Assembly: GCA_024500155.1 (NCBI GenBank)
Contig: CM044877.1
Span: 36,473,501-36,537,500, forward strand
Length of the DNA stretch: 64,000 bases
From: Chenopodium formosanum
Lineage: Eukaryota > Streptophyta > Magnoliopsida > Caryophyllales > Amaranthaceae
Reading direction: 5' to 3'
How positions within the stretch are numbered: the stretch's first letter is position 1; each line of letters begins with the position of its first letter. The notes below the pieces were generated by a model. That model saw only the letters and a list, made by a program, of their open reading frames with translations. It did no database searches and was not told where the DNA came from. A program made the translations under genes and the position numbers. Shown here piece after piece: positions 1 through 11,130 of the stretch.

Positions 1-1
1 T

Positions 2-121
2 TTGATCATTCAAGTGAAAGATGTGGAAGGGCATAAAAAATTTACTCGTCTAAAACACGAGTTTGGTTTCAAGCCTGATCCAGCTGAATGCAATATTCTG
101 ATGCTAAACCACTTTGTTTAA
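2..121 (+). CDS. C-terminal tail of an unidentified protein, cut by the window edge
   Basis: An open frame runs in from the left edge and ends at a TAA at 119-121, giving 39 residues that finish in ILMLNHFV. The composition (Lys/Glu/His-rich with FGFKPDPAECN) looks like ordinary coding sequence rather than the surrounding A/T-rich DNA. I do not recognise the family. It may be the last exon of a host gene or a pseudogene remnant. The following 160 bp are A/T-rich and could be a 3' untranslated region. Confidence 0.3.
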   Translation: MIIQVKDVEGHKKFTRLKHEFGFKPDPAECNILMLNHFV

Positions 122-284
122 AAAATAGTAAGCCTAACTTTATACTTCCTGAAATTTGTCTTATGATTTCTACTATTGTTGCCTACAAGCAGTGAAGTTT
201 GAATGGTATGTTCTCACTGCTTCTCTAATTTACCAAGTTGTAGCTTAGAAGTAGATGAGCATTTGCAGAAAATTACATTACATG

Positions 285-286
<2 letters not shown>

Positions 287-351
<65 letters not shown>
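287..351. repeat. (TA)n microsatellite
   Basis: About 32 uninterrupted TA dinucleotides. Such a tract extrudes easily and is expected to vary in length between individuals. Confidence 0.97.
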
Positions 352-354
<3 letters not shown>

Positions 355-440
355 CCCTACTATGTCATGAGATTCATGACTCTAACAAATTAAAAGAGGA
401 TAGAGGGATCTTCATCAATTAAAAATAGATTTGTTGCTCC

Positions 441-612
441 TTCACGACTTATGTTTAATGTGACTAACCAGTTAAGTGAATATAAGACTAATATTCTTTG
501 ACAAGTTGGCCAAATAACGAACCTTCCTGTTTCATCTGCTTCATTGGTTCATCATACTCCATTAAATTCCCTGTAACTAATATTCACGACTTATGTTTAA
601 TGTGACTAACCA
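441..612. repeat. 30-bp direct repeat pair, 142 bp apart
   Basis: The sequence beginning ttcacgacttatgtttaatg occurs at 441-470 and again at 583-612 with no mismatch in the core. No transposon signature is visible between the copies. The rest of 352-816 holds no gene that I can see. Confidence 0.7.
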
Positions 613-816
613 ATCAAGATATCTTTTTAGATTTTGATCTCATCTTGGTAAATAGAACATAATTTATGGTTTCTTCTGTATTCTGTAACTTATGTTTCAA
701 ATGAATTCTTAGATTTAGCATTGCTAAATCACATTACAATGAGATTTCCTTGTTAAAATGGAAGTTGTCTCTAAATTTATGGTTTACTTAACTATGTTGA
801 AAATTCTAGTGAGCAT

Positions 817-1014
817 CTATTGAAATTTTGAAAGGAAAGAAATATTACTGACCGTCACTAATTTTGAAATTGTGTCAGTTGCATCATCAATTGATGCAGT
901 CGCTTCATCAAGCACTAGGATCCTACTTCTTCTCAGCAAAGCACGCCCTAGTCTGAACAATTGTTGTTGCCCCATGCTCCAAGTCCCTCTTGTTATTTGA
1001 TAACCAGAAAGCAT
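817..1014 (-). pseudogene. Fragment of an ABCC (MRP-type) ABC transporter, second nucleotide-binding domain
   Basis: The minus-strand frame carries the degenerate ABC signature WSMGQQQL, then LGRALLRRS, then Walker B RILVLDEATASID followed by DATD. This order and wording are typical of NBD2 of plant ABCC transporters, which pump glutathione conjugates and other organic anions across the vacuolar or plasma membrane. Homology covers roughly 860-984 only. Upstream the frame soon degrades (a weak D-P-N-A-L-S-E-C stretch at 1030-1090), and downstream it runs into non-homologous sequence after TDTI, possibly at an old intron. Walker A, the H-loop and all membrane segments are absent. Family NBDs span about 200 residues, so this is an exon-sized relic. 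One surviving exon of a gene with long introns is possible but less likely, because no other exons are visible nearby. Confidence 0.75.
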
Positions 1015-1361
1015 ATTACTCTGAATTTGCAGTGGGATTTTCTAGCGTCCTTTTTGCCATACATTCACTCAAGGCATTTGGATCTACAGATTTTGTCTCA
1101 AGGCTTGTGTAATAGAACTTGGTGATTTTGTAGTAGGACTGTTTATCTATTTTGCACTTGTATGGTTTTATTTCTGAGCTGCAATCTATGCTCCTTCAGT
1201 AATTGGATTTCGCTTTTTCCCTAAAAAAAAAGTAGTTATTAGTTGATTGTATATTAATTGTATACTATATTTGCATAAAATATAAATATCTCATTATTAA
1301 TTGATAAAATAGTGTGTAAAGAATCCAGCATTTGCTGGTTTTTTTTTTTAATTATATCACA

Positions 1362-1640
1362 CACTATTTGTAACAAGCAGATTTTAGGCCCGTAACAAAT
1401 AAGTAAGTATTCGTAACGGACAAAACATGTTCCGTTACGAATAACAGGGTTATTCGTAACGGACATTTGGATGCCCGTTACAAATAATCTATTTATTCGT
1501 AACGGGATCTTGTTTGTCGATTACGAATAACAACTTATTTGTAACGGGCAAAATAACATTTGCTATTCGTAACGGCCGCATACGTAACAGCCGTTGCCCG
1601 TTACGGAAGGGCTATTTTTGCCTGTTACGGCGTCTAATTT
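1362..1640. mobile_element. CACTA-like transposon terminus with subterminal repeats
   Basis: The block begins with CACTATTTGTAACAAGC at 1362. Within about 260 bp it carries roughly a dozen copies, in both orientations, of a motif close to TATTCGTAACGGG or its complement. Dense short inverted subterminal repeats behind a CACTA end are characteristic of En/Spm-type DNA transposons, where they bind the transposase. No transposase ORF and no opposite TAGTG end are seen; a family C LTR replaces the sequence at 1641. The short ORF at 1254-1466 on the minus strand is a by-product of these repeats. Confidence 0.5.
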
Positions 1641-2958
1641 TGACAAGATAAAGTTGTATCACCTAATCAAAAGTAATTCCTAAAACCACTAACTAAAATA
1701 GAAAGGGAAGTAGGGTCGAATCCACAGGGAAACAAGTCTTTATATTCCTAATTAATTATTATAATCTAAACTATTAAGTAAAAAAAATTGTTGTTATTAA
1801 GGGAACTAAACTAAGGAGATTAAGAATAGGGAGAATCAATGAAAAGAAGGCCTAAGGCATAGGTTCACCAATAAATAATAATCCAGGGAAAAACATAACA
1901 ATCAATCATCAATGCATCAATTATTAGATCATAAAGGGCTTTCGCTACATATTACAATCACAAAATTAATCTACCGGTATTAAATCGCATCTCTCGAATC
2001 TTGACTTAACCATTTGCAAATTAACTTGCCTATTGAAATTAAGCCTAAACATCAATTCTCATCTCTCAAAACTCGAATCGATATTGCATAACTCATACAA
2101 TTTAAACTGCGCAAATCTAATTACATAGCATTAAATCAATCAATAGGAAATTAATCAAGCATTGACAATCAACAATAAAAAAAAACAATAATAAATTACC
2201 TCTTCATATTATTTATGGATCCCCATAAACCCTAGAAAGAAAACTACTCACGCATAATTCAATCTAAACCAATCAAAGCAATTAAATAAGACATGATGAA
2301 ATAAAGGAATAAAATTATTGAATATAATAGAGAAGAAATAGTTACCAAAATAAACGGAAATAATGGATTCAATTAAGAACAAGGTCGTAGAGTTGTAGAG
2401 AGAAAAACAATGAGAGAAAACTAATCTAAAAACTAAGTAGAGAGAGAAAGCTAAGAGAAAAAGATACTAAATTTACTTAACAAAAACGTATTTATATTAA
2501 ACTCCAAAATCCTAAACGTAAACAAACAAAAATCGAGCTTAATTATCCTCTTAAAACACGTGCCTGGTCATGGGTGCCTTTTCTTCATTAGGGGCTTCTC
2601 TCTCGGGCGCGAGATCGGGCGTCTTGCGTTCTTCTGCCCCGCTCGGCCGAGCGCACCTTGGGCATCTTGGATCTCTTGTTTGGGACATTAACTTTGCCCC
2701 TAGCGCTAATTTCCTCCTTAGGGCTTGAATACTCGGTCCAAATAACTCGGTGTAGTGGTCGAGATCCTCCAATGCTCGTAGCCACTTCATAAAATCTCTG
2801 GAAAATGCTCCAAATGTGCAATTCCCTACAAATTTCAACCAAACTACAAAAACACTAGAAAACACCAATTAGTAATAAAAGTGTCTTTAAAGAGCCAAAA
2901 ACACTACTAATTACGACCAAGGGACGAGGGTAAAACACTATATAAAATAGACATATCA
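1641..2958 (-). mobile_element. Solo-like LTR, family C (Athila/Tat-type gypsy)
   Basis: Read on the minus strand it starts TGATATGTCTATTTTATATA at 2958 and ends near CTTGTCA at 1641, giving the TG...CA of an LTR. It is colinear with the copies at 18627-19910 (minus) and 5806-9236 (plus). A TATA-like TATAAATA lies at about 2489-2496 on the minus strand, and a GC-rich CGGGCG/GGGCGC patch sits upstream of it at 2570-2660. Near the LTR 3' end is the conserved GGGTCGAATCCACAGGGA (1713-1730). The five bases on the two sides (aattt and gtcgc) do not match, so it is either a recombined solo LTR or a fragment. Confidence 0.75.
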
Positions 2959-3480
2959 GTCGCATTTACTTACGTTTAGGGTGGTGTTGGTTGCGATTGG
3001 CTGCGATTTATTGCATTTAGGGTGGTGTTGGATGCAATTTGCCGCGATTGGTTGCGATTGTTACTTGATGTCGTTGCTGCCATGATTAGCCGCTTTTGGT
3101 TAAGAGTGTTGCTTGATGTCAAAACTGCTACCGCGATTGGTTGCGATTGCTGCTGTGTTTTGCGGTCGATTGAGGTCGGTTGCTGATGGAAGGGACGGTG
3201 ATGGAAGTGATGGTGCTGTCGCTGTGTTTTGCGATGTTGTATGGTTTTGCAATATTGCAAGGTTTTGCGATGCTGCTACTTTATTGTTATTTGTTTGTTG
3301 TTTATTGGGTGGTTAGGTGCTGATGAGGGTGTTATGCGTGTGATTGAGTGGTTGTTGGTGGTTGATTGTTGGTGTGAGTAAGGAGCAAGGGTACCTAGAA
3401 GGAGAGGTGGTTATTAGGTGGCTTGAAGGAGGGGTGGCTAGAAGGTGGCTAGACGGTGGCAAAAGTGAAATTTTCCTATT
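2959..3480. repeat. TTGCGATTGG-rich degenerate minisatellite
   Basis: Between about 2965 and 3260 the motif gTTGCGATTgg and the longer tttagggtggtgttgg recur irregularly, and from 3300 to 3450 a GGTGGTTAGGTGG-like T/G-rich pattern continues. The small ORFs in both directions here have repetitive low-complexity products and are not credible genes. Confidence 0.6.
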
Positions 3481-4063
3481 ATTTAATCAAATTAAAAAAT
3501 AGATAAAAATTAAGTAAAATGAATTAAATTATAAAGTAAATTAAAATACCAAAATTATGATATATAATTTATGATTAACCAAAATCAAAGTGGATTCTAA
3601 ACATTCAACTCTTATTGACAAGCTATGGCATATGTCTTATCTAAAGCATGCCGAAGATACTAAGTTCAATAAAAAAATCTTTCACCTAGAAGCTCATCAA
3701 TTTTTTACTACTAAGGTTAATTCTCCCTTCCTTAACACTTCTAAATAGTTAGTCACTCGTATTACAATGTAAGACTACTGTTACTTATTACTCCCTAATA
3801 AAAGCGTTTCCTTGCTCTACTCATGTGATCTATGTTCTTAATTTTATTATAAGAATATGTTAAGTTGTTTACTAAGATTGTGAGTTTCTATGTAATTGTA
3901 GCTATTGTAGTTAGCAAATCTGTGTCTGCTGGCAGTAGGTGCAAAAAAGTTCAGTTCAACTGTTTTTTCTCATCCTTTCACTTTATAACATTCAAGACTA
4001 TACAATGAACTTTTGTCTCACACAAACATTGCATTGACACTTTTATCTTTTTAAAGGCCTAAA
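3481..4063. other. A/T-rich stretch without recognisable gene
   Basis: No ORF of note, no RNA gene and no clear transposon ends are visible. It probably consists of old transposon remnants. Confidence 0.5.
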
Positions 4064-5805
4064 TGTAATACCCCGTATTTTTTGTATGTATTTTTATTTA
4101 AATTATTATTTTATAAAGTATTTAAATAATTCAAAATGAGTTATTTATGGAAATTTATAAATTTAAAAAGGTTTATATTTAATTAATGGTCAATTTTTGT
4201 TTATTTAATTATTTTGAAAATATTTTTATTTAATTATTATAAAACTTTGGGGCATATAGTTTTATAAAACGAAATTTAAAAGCCAAATGACTAGTTTGAT
4301 TAGGAGAAGGAATCATTAAGGGTAGAAGTGAAAATTTAAGCTAGGTGGGTTTTGAGAGACGGTATATATATCCATCATATAAGCAAGTTAGTTCTTGTCC
4401 AAGATGAAGAATACCTTAAGGTAAACTCCCTCTTTCTCCTCTTATTTTCTCTTCCTTAATTTTTTGCCCTCCTTTTTATTTTTACACACCCCAGATGGAC
4501 ACACAAGGTGGCCGGCCATCACCTCCTACCGGCCAACCGCCAGCATGGAGGGCAGCAACAACCCTCTCCCTGTCTTCTGGTGCGGTTTTTATATTAAAAA
4601 AACTTTTTTATTTTAATTTTAATCTAGCCTTGATTCAATTTTTTTTTTGGGTTTTGTGACGATTATTATGATATTTAGCTAAGGTTATTATGTAAATAAT
4701 TATTGGCTTTATTTTTTTGAATTAAATCCCCAAATTTAAAACCCAAGGTTTCTAAATTAATGTATGTTGATGGAAATTGATTGTAGATGATTGAAACTAT
4801 TAAATTAGGTGTTTTTATAAAGCTAGAATTTTTATATAAAAGTTGAAATTATGTTTTTTTGAAAGGATTTTTAGTCACCCATTAAAAGGGAATAAAAGTA
4901 GGGGTTTTTAATTAATTTTCAGCTTATTTTAGAGGGTTTATAAGTGATTTAAAGAGTGTATATATTACTGCAAATTTATATTAAATAGGTATTAATGTCT
5001 CTTTGAAATTTTGGATTGTAGGAGACTTCCAAGTGAGTGATTTCATTTAATCGTGCCGATTTTGAGATTATATTCGAGGTACATTCGCTTATTTGGTAAC
5101 TATTTGAGTGTATAGAAGAATGCTAGGTTTTGATTAATTATTAATTCCTAGGTAGTATTATGATAGGTGTTGATTGAAATTGTCGACTAAATTGATGTTG
5201 GTGATTGAGTTGTGAAGTATGAATTATTTATGGTGAATTGATGATTGTAATTAGCTCTATTGACATGTTGGTTATGAACCACACTTTTATTATTGACATG
5301 GTTGAAAGCACGTTTAACTAAACAAAATATTTAATTTGGTTTGGAATATTGAAAGGGAGTTTTATTATGGTTCACATAATTTTTATTGATACTATAAGCA
5401 TGGGAAAGGAGCTATTTAATTGTCTATCTACACAAGGATTAAATTATATTTTGGTGCCTAAGTGCACTTAAGGTGTTCTAAAAGTAGAAGGACAATATTG
5501 GAGGTGCTTATGCACTTAACTTATTATTTAACACTGAGGTAGTTTAAAAAGGATTCAACATTAAATTTATGTGGTCACTAATTTTAAATTGGTATGTTTG
5601 GTTGCTTAAATGAGTTATAATGATTGATTGTGTTATGGTTTGAGAGTCATCACCAAGTATAAAAATATGTAAACAACGTAAAGTGATAGATATTGCACAC
5701 CAAAACTATAGGAATGCATATACCTTGAGTATGAACATACCGGGGGTGTTATTGAGTTTTGTATTTATCCATAACTTCTACTAAGAGTACAAGACACTGT
5801 ATTTT
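4064..5805 (+). mobile_element. LTR-like segment starting TGTAATACCCCG, left part
   Basis: It starts TGTAATACCCCGTATTTT, a common beginning of plant gypsy (Tekay/Del-like) LTRs. A TATATATA box lies near 4363-4370. About 100 bp downstream is a GGCCGGCC-containing leader (4510-4550), which also fits such LTRs. The segment is broken at 5805 by a family C LTR, and the target duplication atttt shows that the same sequence resumes at 9242 (ccattttattatgtg). Lineage assignment rests on the terminal sequence and layout only. Confidence 0.5.
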
Positions 5806-6307
5806 TTATATGTCTATTTTATATAGTGATTTGCCCCCGTCCCTTGGTCATAATTAGGTGTATTATTGGATCTTTAGAGCCACTTTTATTACTAATATAT
5901 GTTCTCTAGTGTTTTCATAGTTTTGCTATTGTTTTATAGGACATTACAGGTTTTGAGCATTTTCGCGGATTTATTTGGAGCAACTATGAGCATTAGAGAG
6001 TCACGCACATCTTTCATAGCCCAAGACCGGTTAAAATCATCAAATCGGTGATTAAGGGCATGACATAGAAGAAACCGAGGCATTTGATCAAGTATTAAAG
6101 CCCCAAGGAAGAAATCCAGATTGGGCCAAGATTTGTAGCCCAATCGAAAGATCCAAAGCTTGCCCAAGGAGCTATGCCTGATCGGGTGATGGCTCGCCCG
6201 AAGGCGCGCCTAACTGGGAGATGCTGAAGAGCTCGAATTCTTCTTCGCCATGTCTCCGCCCAACCGGGCACAAGAGAAGCATCCCCATAGAAAAAGGCGC
6301 GCCCAAC

Positions 6308-8305
6308 TGTAGGCGTCATTTCAAGTGTGCCTACGTTAAGCATGTTGTGAATATGCTTGGCACTCATAGGAAGTGGGAATTGACATGTACGATTAGGGAC
6401 AACGAAGTAGGGAGCTGCCAACAAGTTTTTAAGGAACTTGTAAACCGTTCACGGATTATTTAAGGCAACCACGATAAGGGACAACAAAAGGCAACATCGA
6501 TTGACTCGTGAAGGTTACACCCCATTCATAATCCATGAGTTTTCTAACTCCATATGGTTTGGAACCATGAAAGGAGGATCGGGGATGATGGTACGAAGTG
6601 ATTCATAGAGTCACATTCGCGCGTATTGGCCTATACTCGATTCTTATAGTGAAAAGTAATCCTGTGATCTCAAAGGCATGCAAACAAAGATTTAATTTTC
6701 TCCAAACTATTATTAAGCTAAATTGGTTGAATATTAATGCAACACATAATTCTAAAATATTGTAATCACTTCGATTAAACAACAAGATTAATAAGGATCC
6801 TAAATTAGTTTTCCAAAGTATCTTGTTAGGCGTGATTTTCAGTTACATATTATTCCATTTAAACATGCAATATGGTGATCTATAAATATATAATAGAATA
6901 AACATTAATATTGGAAGTATTTAACAATAAATTGTTAGTTAAATCAAATATAAATTAACCTAATCATGATACTAGCGACAAGAATAAAAATAAGAGTTAT
7001 TAAGTTCTTAATTACTCACTTTATGGGTTTCCTTGAATTGCTATATCATGTATAAACTATTAGTAACTTCAATAAAAATATAAATCAAATTGAAATTAAA
7101 TTAAATTAAAAAGTAGAGTTGATTTTGTCAAAACCCTTAGTTAATTATACCTTTCACGCCTTGATTTAAGGACGTAAACTCGGGTTAAGTATGGACTCCT
7201 AGGAGTGCTTAGAGGAAGTAATGATGTAATTAGGAATATAAATTTAAGGTTTAAAGTATGAGAGAGAGAGAAGAGCATGATTTTTTTGGTGTAGAAGAGA
7301 GGAAGAGAGAATGATTTTGTGCCCCGAAACTACAGAAAGGAGGGGGGTATTTATAGTGGAATTGAGCAGAGGGAACACATGGAACCCTAAAAAGATAAAA
7401 CCCTAAATTTGGGTGACGTGACACGTCAGGGGTTTGCCGCGACACGACAAACTCTGTCGTGACACGGGACATAATACCGTGTCGCGGTAAATAACTGCCC
7501 TAAAAAGATAAAACTCGTTCATCTTTTACACGGAGAAAATACGGGAAAATCTCTTGACACGGCACATGTACCGCGACACAACAGAAAATGTCGTGACGCG
7601 GCAAAGTCTACCGTGGCGCGGCACGTGGCGTCATGTCACGGTGTACTTTTTTTTTGATATGCGGCGGAAACTACACAAAAAAGCAACGTGACACGGTGTA
7701 GAATACCGTGTAACGGCAATATGCACCGTGATACGTCAGCCTTTGCTGCGTCGCGACATTTTAGCTTCTGCGCGGTAATTCAAGTTTTTTACGCGCTTTT
7801 AAAACTACGATAACTTTTGATCCATGACTCGGAATAAGGCTTATAATATATCATTGGAAATCTTATCAAGTCTTCTTTACAACCCAATTAGAATTAGGTC
7901 AAAATATTTTTAGAGTTTACAATATGGCCATTTTAGTGAAAGGGTGTCAGTTTTGGGGCAAGTTTAGTATTTTGCTCATATCTTATTCGTTTTAAATCGG
8001 AATTGGGCTTATGATATATTATTGGAAAGATTATTTCAATGCCTATCCAACTAAATAATAATTGGATCAAAATTATAGGGCCACAAAATCAATTTCTCTC
8101 GGTTTTGTGATGTGGACATGAAAAATTGAAAGTAAGTTATGGTTTAGGAAAATGAGCTAGGAATTAGATTAATTTATGAAATGTATTGGGAATGAATTTG
8201 GATTTAAGCACTTCAAAGGTTAAATAGTCAACCTGACCAATAATGACGGTGAAAGGTGGTTCATCATCGGGTTTGGTTTTGGCGAGACATTTTTAGGTGT
8301 CTACA
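6308..8305 (-). mobile_element. Solo LTR, family A (Ogre-like), antisense
   Basis: On the minus strand it begins TGTAGACACCTAAAAATGTC at 8305 and ends TGCCTACA at 6308, matching both LTRs of the complete element at 43358-51884. The perfect 5-bp duplication ccaac (6303-6307 and 8306-8310) marks its insertion into the family C LTR. The TATA box is at 7348-7355 (minus). Upstream of it, 7410-7760 is dense in CCGTGTCACGG-like palindromic motifs. The U5 part contains a splice-donor-like AAAGTGAGTAA just downstream of the leader start. Confidence 0.92.
7410..7760. repeat. GTGTCACGG-motif array in the U3 of the family A LTR
   Basis: Around twelve variants of CCGTGTCACGG, CCGCGACAC or GTCGTGACACGG lie in both orientations in an otherwise A/T-rich LTR. 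The same motif recurs at 61700-61965 in another family A LTR and at 63230-63330 in that copy's internal leader. It is upstream of the TATA box, the place for enhancer elements in an LTR promoter. Confidence 0.8.
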
Positions 8306-9264
8306 CCAACAGGGCGAGATGAAGCCTGACCCGAAGCGTGTTTCTTAGAGTGATTTCCAACAATTTTTACTTAGTTTCTTATTAGGATTTTCATAGTTTT
8401 GTATAAATATGTTTTGTTTAGTTTTGAGACGATTATCTCTTTCATTAGCTAAAATTCTCATACTTAGTTTAAGCTTAAACTTCTCTCTTGTTTGTCTCTC
8501 TACAACTCTTGGTTTATAAAGTTCATTATTTATGTTAATTTTTGTAACAATTTCTTCTGTTTTTATTTTCAGTTATTTAATTGCTTTGATTCATCATGCC
8601 TTGTTTAAATGCTTTGTTTAGTTTAGATTTTAATATCTGTGAGTGGATTATTTTCTACGGTTTTGGGGATCCATAAATAATATGAAGGGGTAATTTAATA
8701 TTGTTAATTATTAATTTTCCATTAATTTCCTATTGATTGATTTAATGCTATGCAATTAGATTAGATCTGGTTTAATTGTATGAATTATGCAATATTGATT
8801 CGAGATTCGAGAGATGAGAATTGATGTTTAGGTTTAGTTTCAATAGGCAGGTTAATTTATAAATGGTTAAGTCAAGATTCGAGGTATGCAATTTAACACT
8901 GGTAGATTAATTTTGTGATTAAAATACATAGAAAAAGCCCTTTATAATCTGATTGATTATTGTATTGGTGGTTGATTATTGTGTTTTACCCTGGAAAATT
9001 GTTTATCGATGAACCTATACCCTAGACTTTTAGTTATTGATTTCTCCCTGCTTTTATCTCCCTTAGTTTATTTTTTTATATCTATAATTTAGTTACTTGA
9101 TAATTTAGATTAGTTTAATTGTTTAGGAGTAGAAAGACTTGTTTCCTGCGTGTAGATTCGACCCTACTTCCCTATCTGCTTTAGATACAAGATTTAAGAA
9201 TTATTTTTAATTAGGTAGTACGACTTTAGCTTGTCAATTTTCCATTTTATTATGTGTAGTAATT

Positions 9265-10622
9265 TTGCCACTTACGAGTGGTTCTTTTATACTAGCAGTA
9301 GCAGCAGTTATAGAGTCAGCGGTGAAGAAGACAACACCCATAACTCTCACCCCGGAGCAAAAAGAGCTAGTCCAGCCGAGGAAGAAGATGCTAAAACTAG
9401 AAGCTCGGAATCTCAACCGAGAATGGAGTGTCGAGGAGGCAGCCCAGGCTAAGGCCAGCCCGGAGACACCAGTCGCTCGCAGCATGTCACCGGCATCTGA
9501 GCAAGGACGAAGTATGGACAGGGAGAAGCGAGCGCGAATCCAGGTCATTTTGGATGATTCCCCATTTTGTAGGGAGATTATGGATGAGCCGATGGAGAAA
9601 ATAAATATGCCCAACTGCAAGTATAATGGAACCACCACACCTAAGAACCACGTCTCAACGTTCGAGAACCACATGGTGCTACACAATATGAAGGACTCAG
9701 TCTGGTGTAAAGCATTTCCACCAACCTTGGAGGGGTTGGCAGCAGAGTGGTGTCGAGCCATTCAAAAAGGGTCCGTATACTCTTAAAACCAGCTGAAGAA
9801 GATGTTCATGGAGCACTTCGTCACCTTGGTGGAACGAACCAAAATGACCACCGAGCTGATGTGGCTGGTTTAGGGGAAAGATGAACCTGTGAGAAATTTC
9901 ATCACCAGGTTAAATAAGGACGCAACAACCAACCTTAGAGGGGTTGGCAGCAAAGCTGTTTGTTGCAAGGCTCGCCATTCAGAGTATACATGGGGCGCAA
10001 GAGTCTCAAAACGTTGGCTGAAGCGCTAAGAAAATTGCATGAGTTCATAAAAGCTGATAAAAATAAGAGGGCCATGATGAGAAGGAAGGCACTAAATGAC
10101 CCAGTTAAGCGGGCAGAGGTCACCCGAGTTGAAAATATAGCCAGGGCAGACCAGCCCAGCAAAGCGGAGCAAGGTCGTAGGGACGCGGACAGGGCTGTAG
10201 GAGTGAGGAGGTCAGACCCAAAAAGAGGGGGCAGACCAAGAAGGTTCGATCAGTACACCCCACTCACTCACTCAAGATCTCATATCTTCAGTATGAACAA
10301 GGTTGATGATAAGTGGCAGAGGCCACCAAGGATGGTTAATAGAAGTCGTGACCCCAGCATGTTGTGTGATTTCCACATAGATCACGACCATACCACTAAC
10401 GAGTGCACACATTTGATGGATAACATACAGGACCTAGTCCAAAGAGGATACCTGAACCAGTTCAAGCAACATTTTGACTCTTCCAAGAGAAGAGAAGAGG
10501 ACAGGGGCGGCCATGAATGCAAAAGAGGTCACAGAGGTCCCTTTAAGGGCAGAGATAGAGATAACAAGCTGGAGGGCAGGGTATGTGTGATCAACGGGGG
10601 ACTAGCGAATGGGGAACTGTGA
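9265..10622 (+). pseudogene. Tat-lineage Ty3-gypsy gag (capsid plus zinc knuckle), decayed
   Basis: Gag forms the virus-like particle that packages the element RNA in the cytoplasm. The first frame (9265-9786) carries the Tat capsid pattern PFCREIMDEPMEKINMPNC, then YNGTTTPKNHVSTFENHMV, then FPPTLEGLAAEWC. It is closed by a TAA at 9784-9786, but homology continues (QLKKMFMEHFV) to a second stop near 9873. After a frameshift around 9955 the nucleocapsid part (9960-10622) has TLAEALRKLHEFIKA, a basic linker and a CDFH...HDH...NEC zinc knuckle followed by LMDNIQDLVQRGYLNQF. The first 20 residues of the 9265 frame (about 9265-9285) lie at the junction with the older LTR and are probably not gag. 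A solo LTR ends at 9236, so this element's own 5' LTR is missing. Confidence 0.85.
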
Positions 10623-10740
10623 ACAAAGCGCGAGCTGACCTGCGAACAATGATACACTAGATAAATCATAATGAGAAGTTGATACACTAGATAAATCATA
10701 ATGAGAAGTTCCTCTTCCCCCGCAGCCATGAGCTACATTT

Positions 10741-11130
10741 GATGAGTACGACTAGAAAGGCATAATCTACCCTCATGATGACCCTCTGCTGGTTACAATG
10801 AGAATCACAAATTGGGAGGTAGACCGAGTATTGATAGATGGGGTTAGTTAAGCCAACATCATATACATCAGGGCATTCAAGGAGCTGAAGTTAGACAAGA
10901 AGGACCTAAAAAGGGTGAGTTATGAAGTCACCGGGTTCAATGGGTCCGGGATAACCCCAGAAGGCATTATTAAAATTTCGGTCCGAGTAGGAGAAAGGTC
11001 AAGAAGATGAGATGTTAGGGAAGAATTCTTAGTAATAGACTCCCCTTCACCCTACAATGTGCTTATGGGAAGACCACTCATCCACAAGATAGGAGGGGTG
11101 GTTTCCACTTATCACTTGGCCATGGCGTAC
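10741..11130 (+). pseudogene. Tat retrotransposon aspartic protease, catalytically dead
   Basis: The frame after gag reads HPHDDPLLVTMRITNWEV, DRVLID, then ANIIYIRAFKELKL, and later FLVIDSPSPYNVLMGRPLI, the usual order of the retropepsin of this lineage, which cuts the Gag-Pol precursor. The active-site D-T-G-S-S is replaced by D-G-V-S-stop: Asp is kept at 10837-10839, but the next positions are changed and a TAA sits at 10849-10851. Another in-frame stop follows the RVGERSRR stretch near 11009. The product could not be active. Confidence 0.8.

Larger units (their letters stand above)
5806..9236 (+). mobile_element. Solo LTR, family C, interrupted by a family A LTR
   Basis: The left part (5806-6307) begins TTATATGTCTATTTTATATA and the right part (8306-9236) ends TTAGCTTGTCA. 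Both match the other family C LTRs in order. The flanks are atttt at 5801-5805 and atttt at 9237-9241, a perfect 5-bp target duplication, so this is a solo LTR inside the TGTAATACCCC-type LTR and not the 5' LTR of the gag-pol that follows. A CGGGCG/GCGCGCC patch (about 6170-6307 and 8306-8340) lies upstream of a TATAAATA near 8403. Without the insertion the LTR is about 1.43 kb. Confidence 0.85.

Noticed and set aside
9237..9264. Family C LTR as the 5' LTR of the Tat gag-pol
   Set aside because: The perfect atttt duplication shows it is a solo LTR inserted in another LTR, and no primer-binding site follows.
9234..9761. 175-codon minus-strand ORF
   Set aside because: Mirror of the gag frame on the plus strand, which has clear family motifs.
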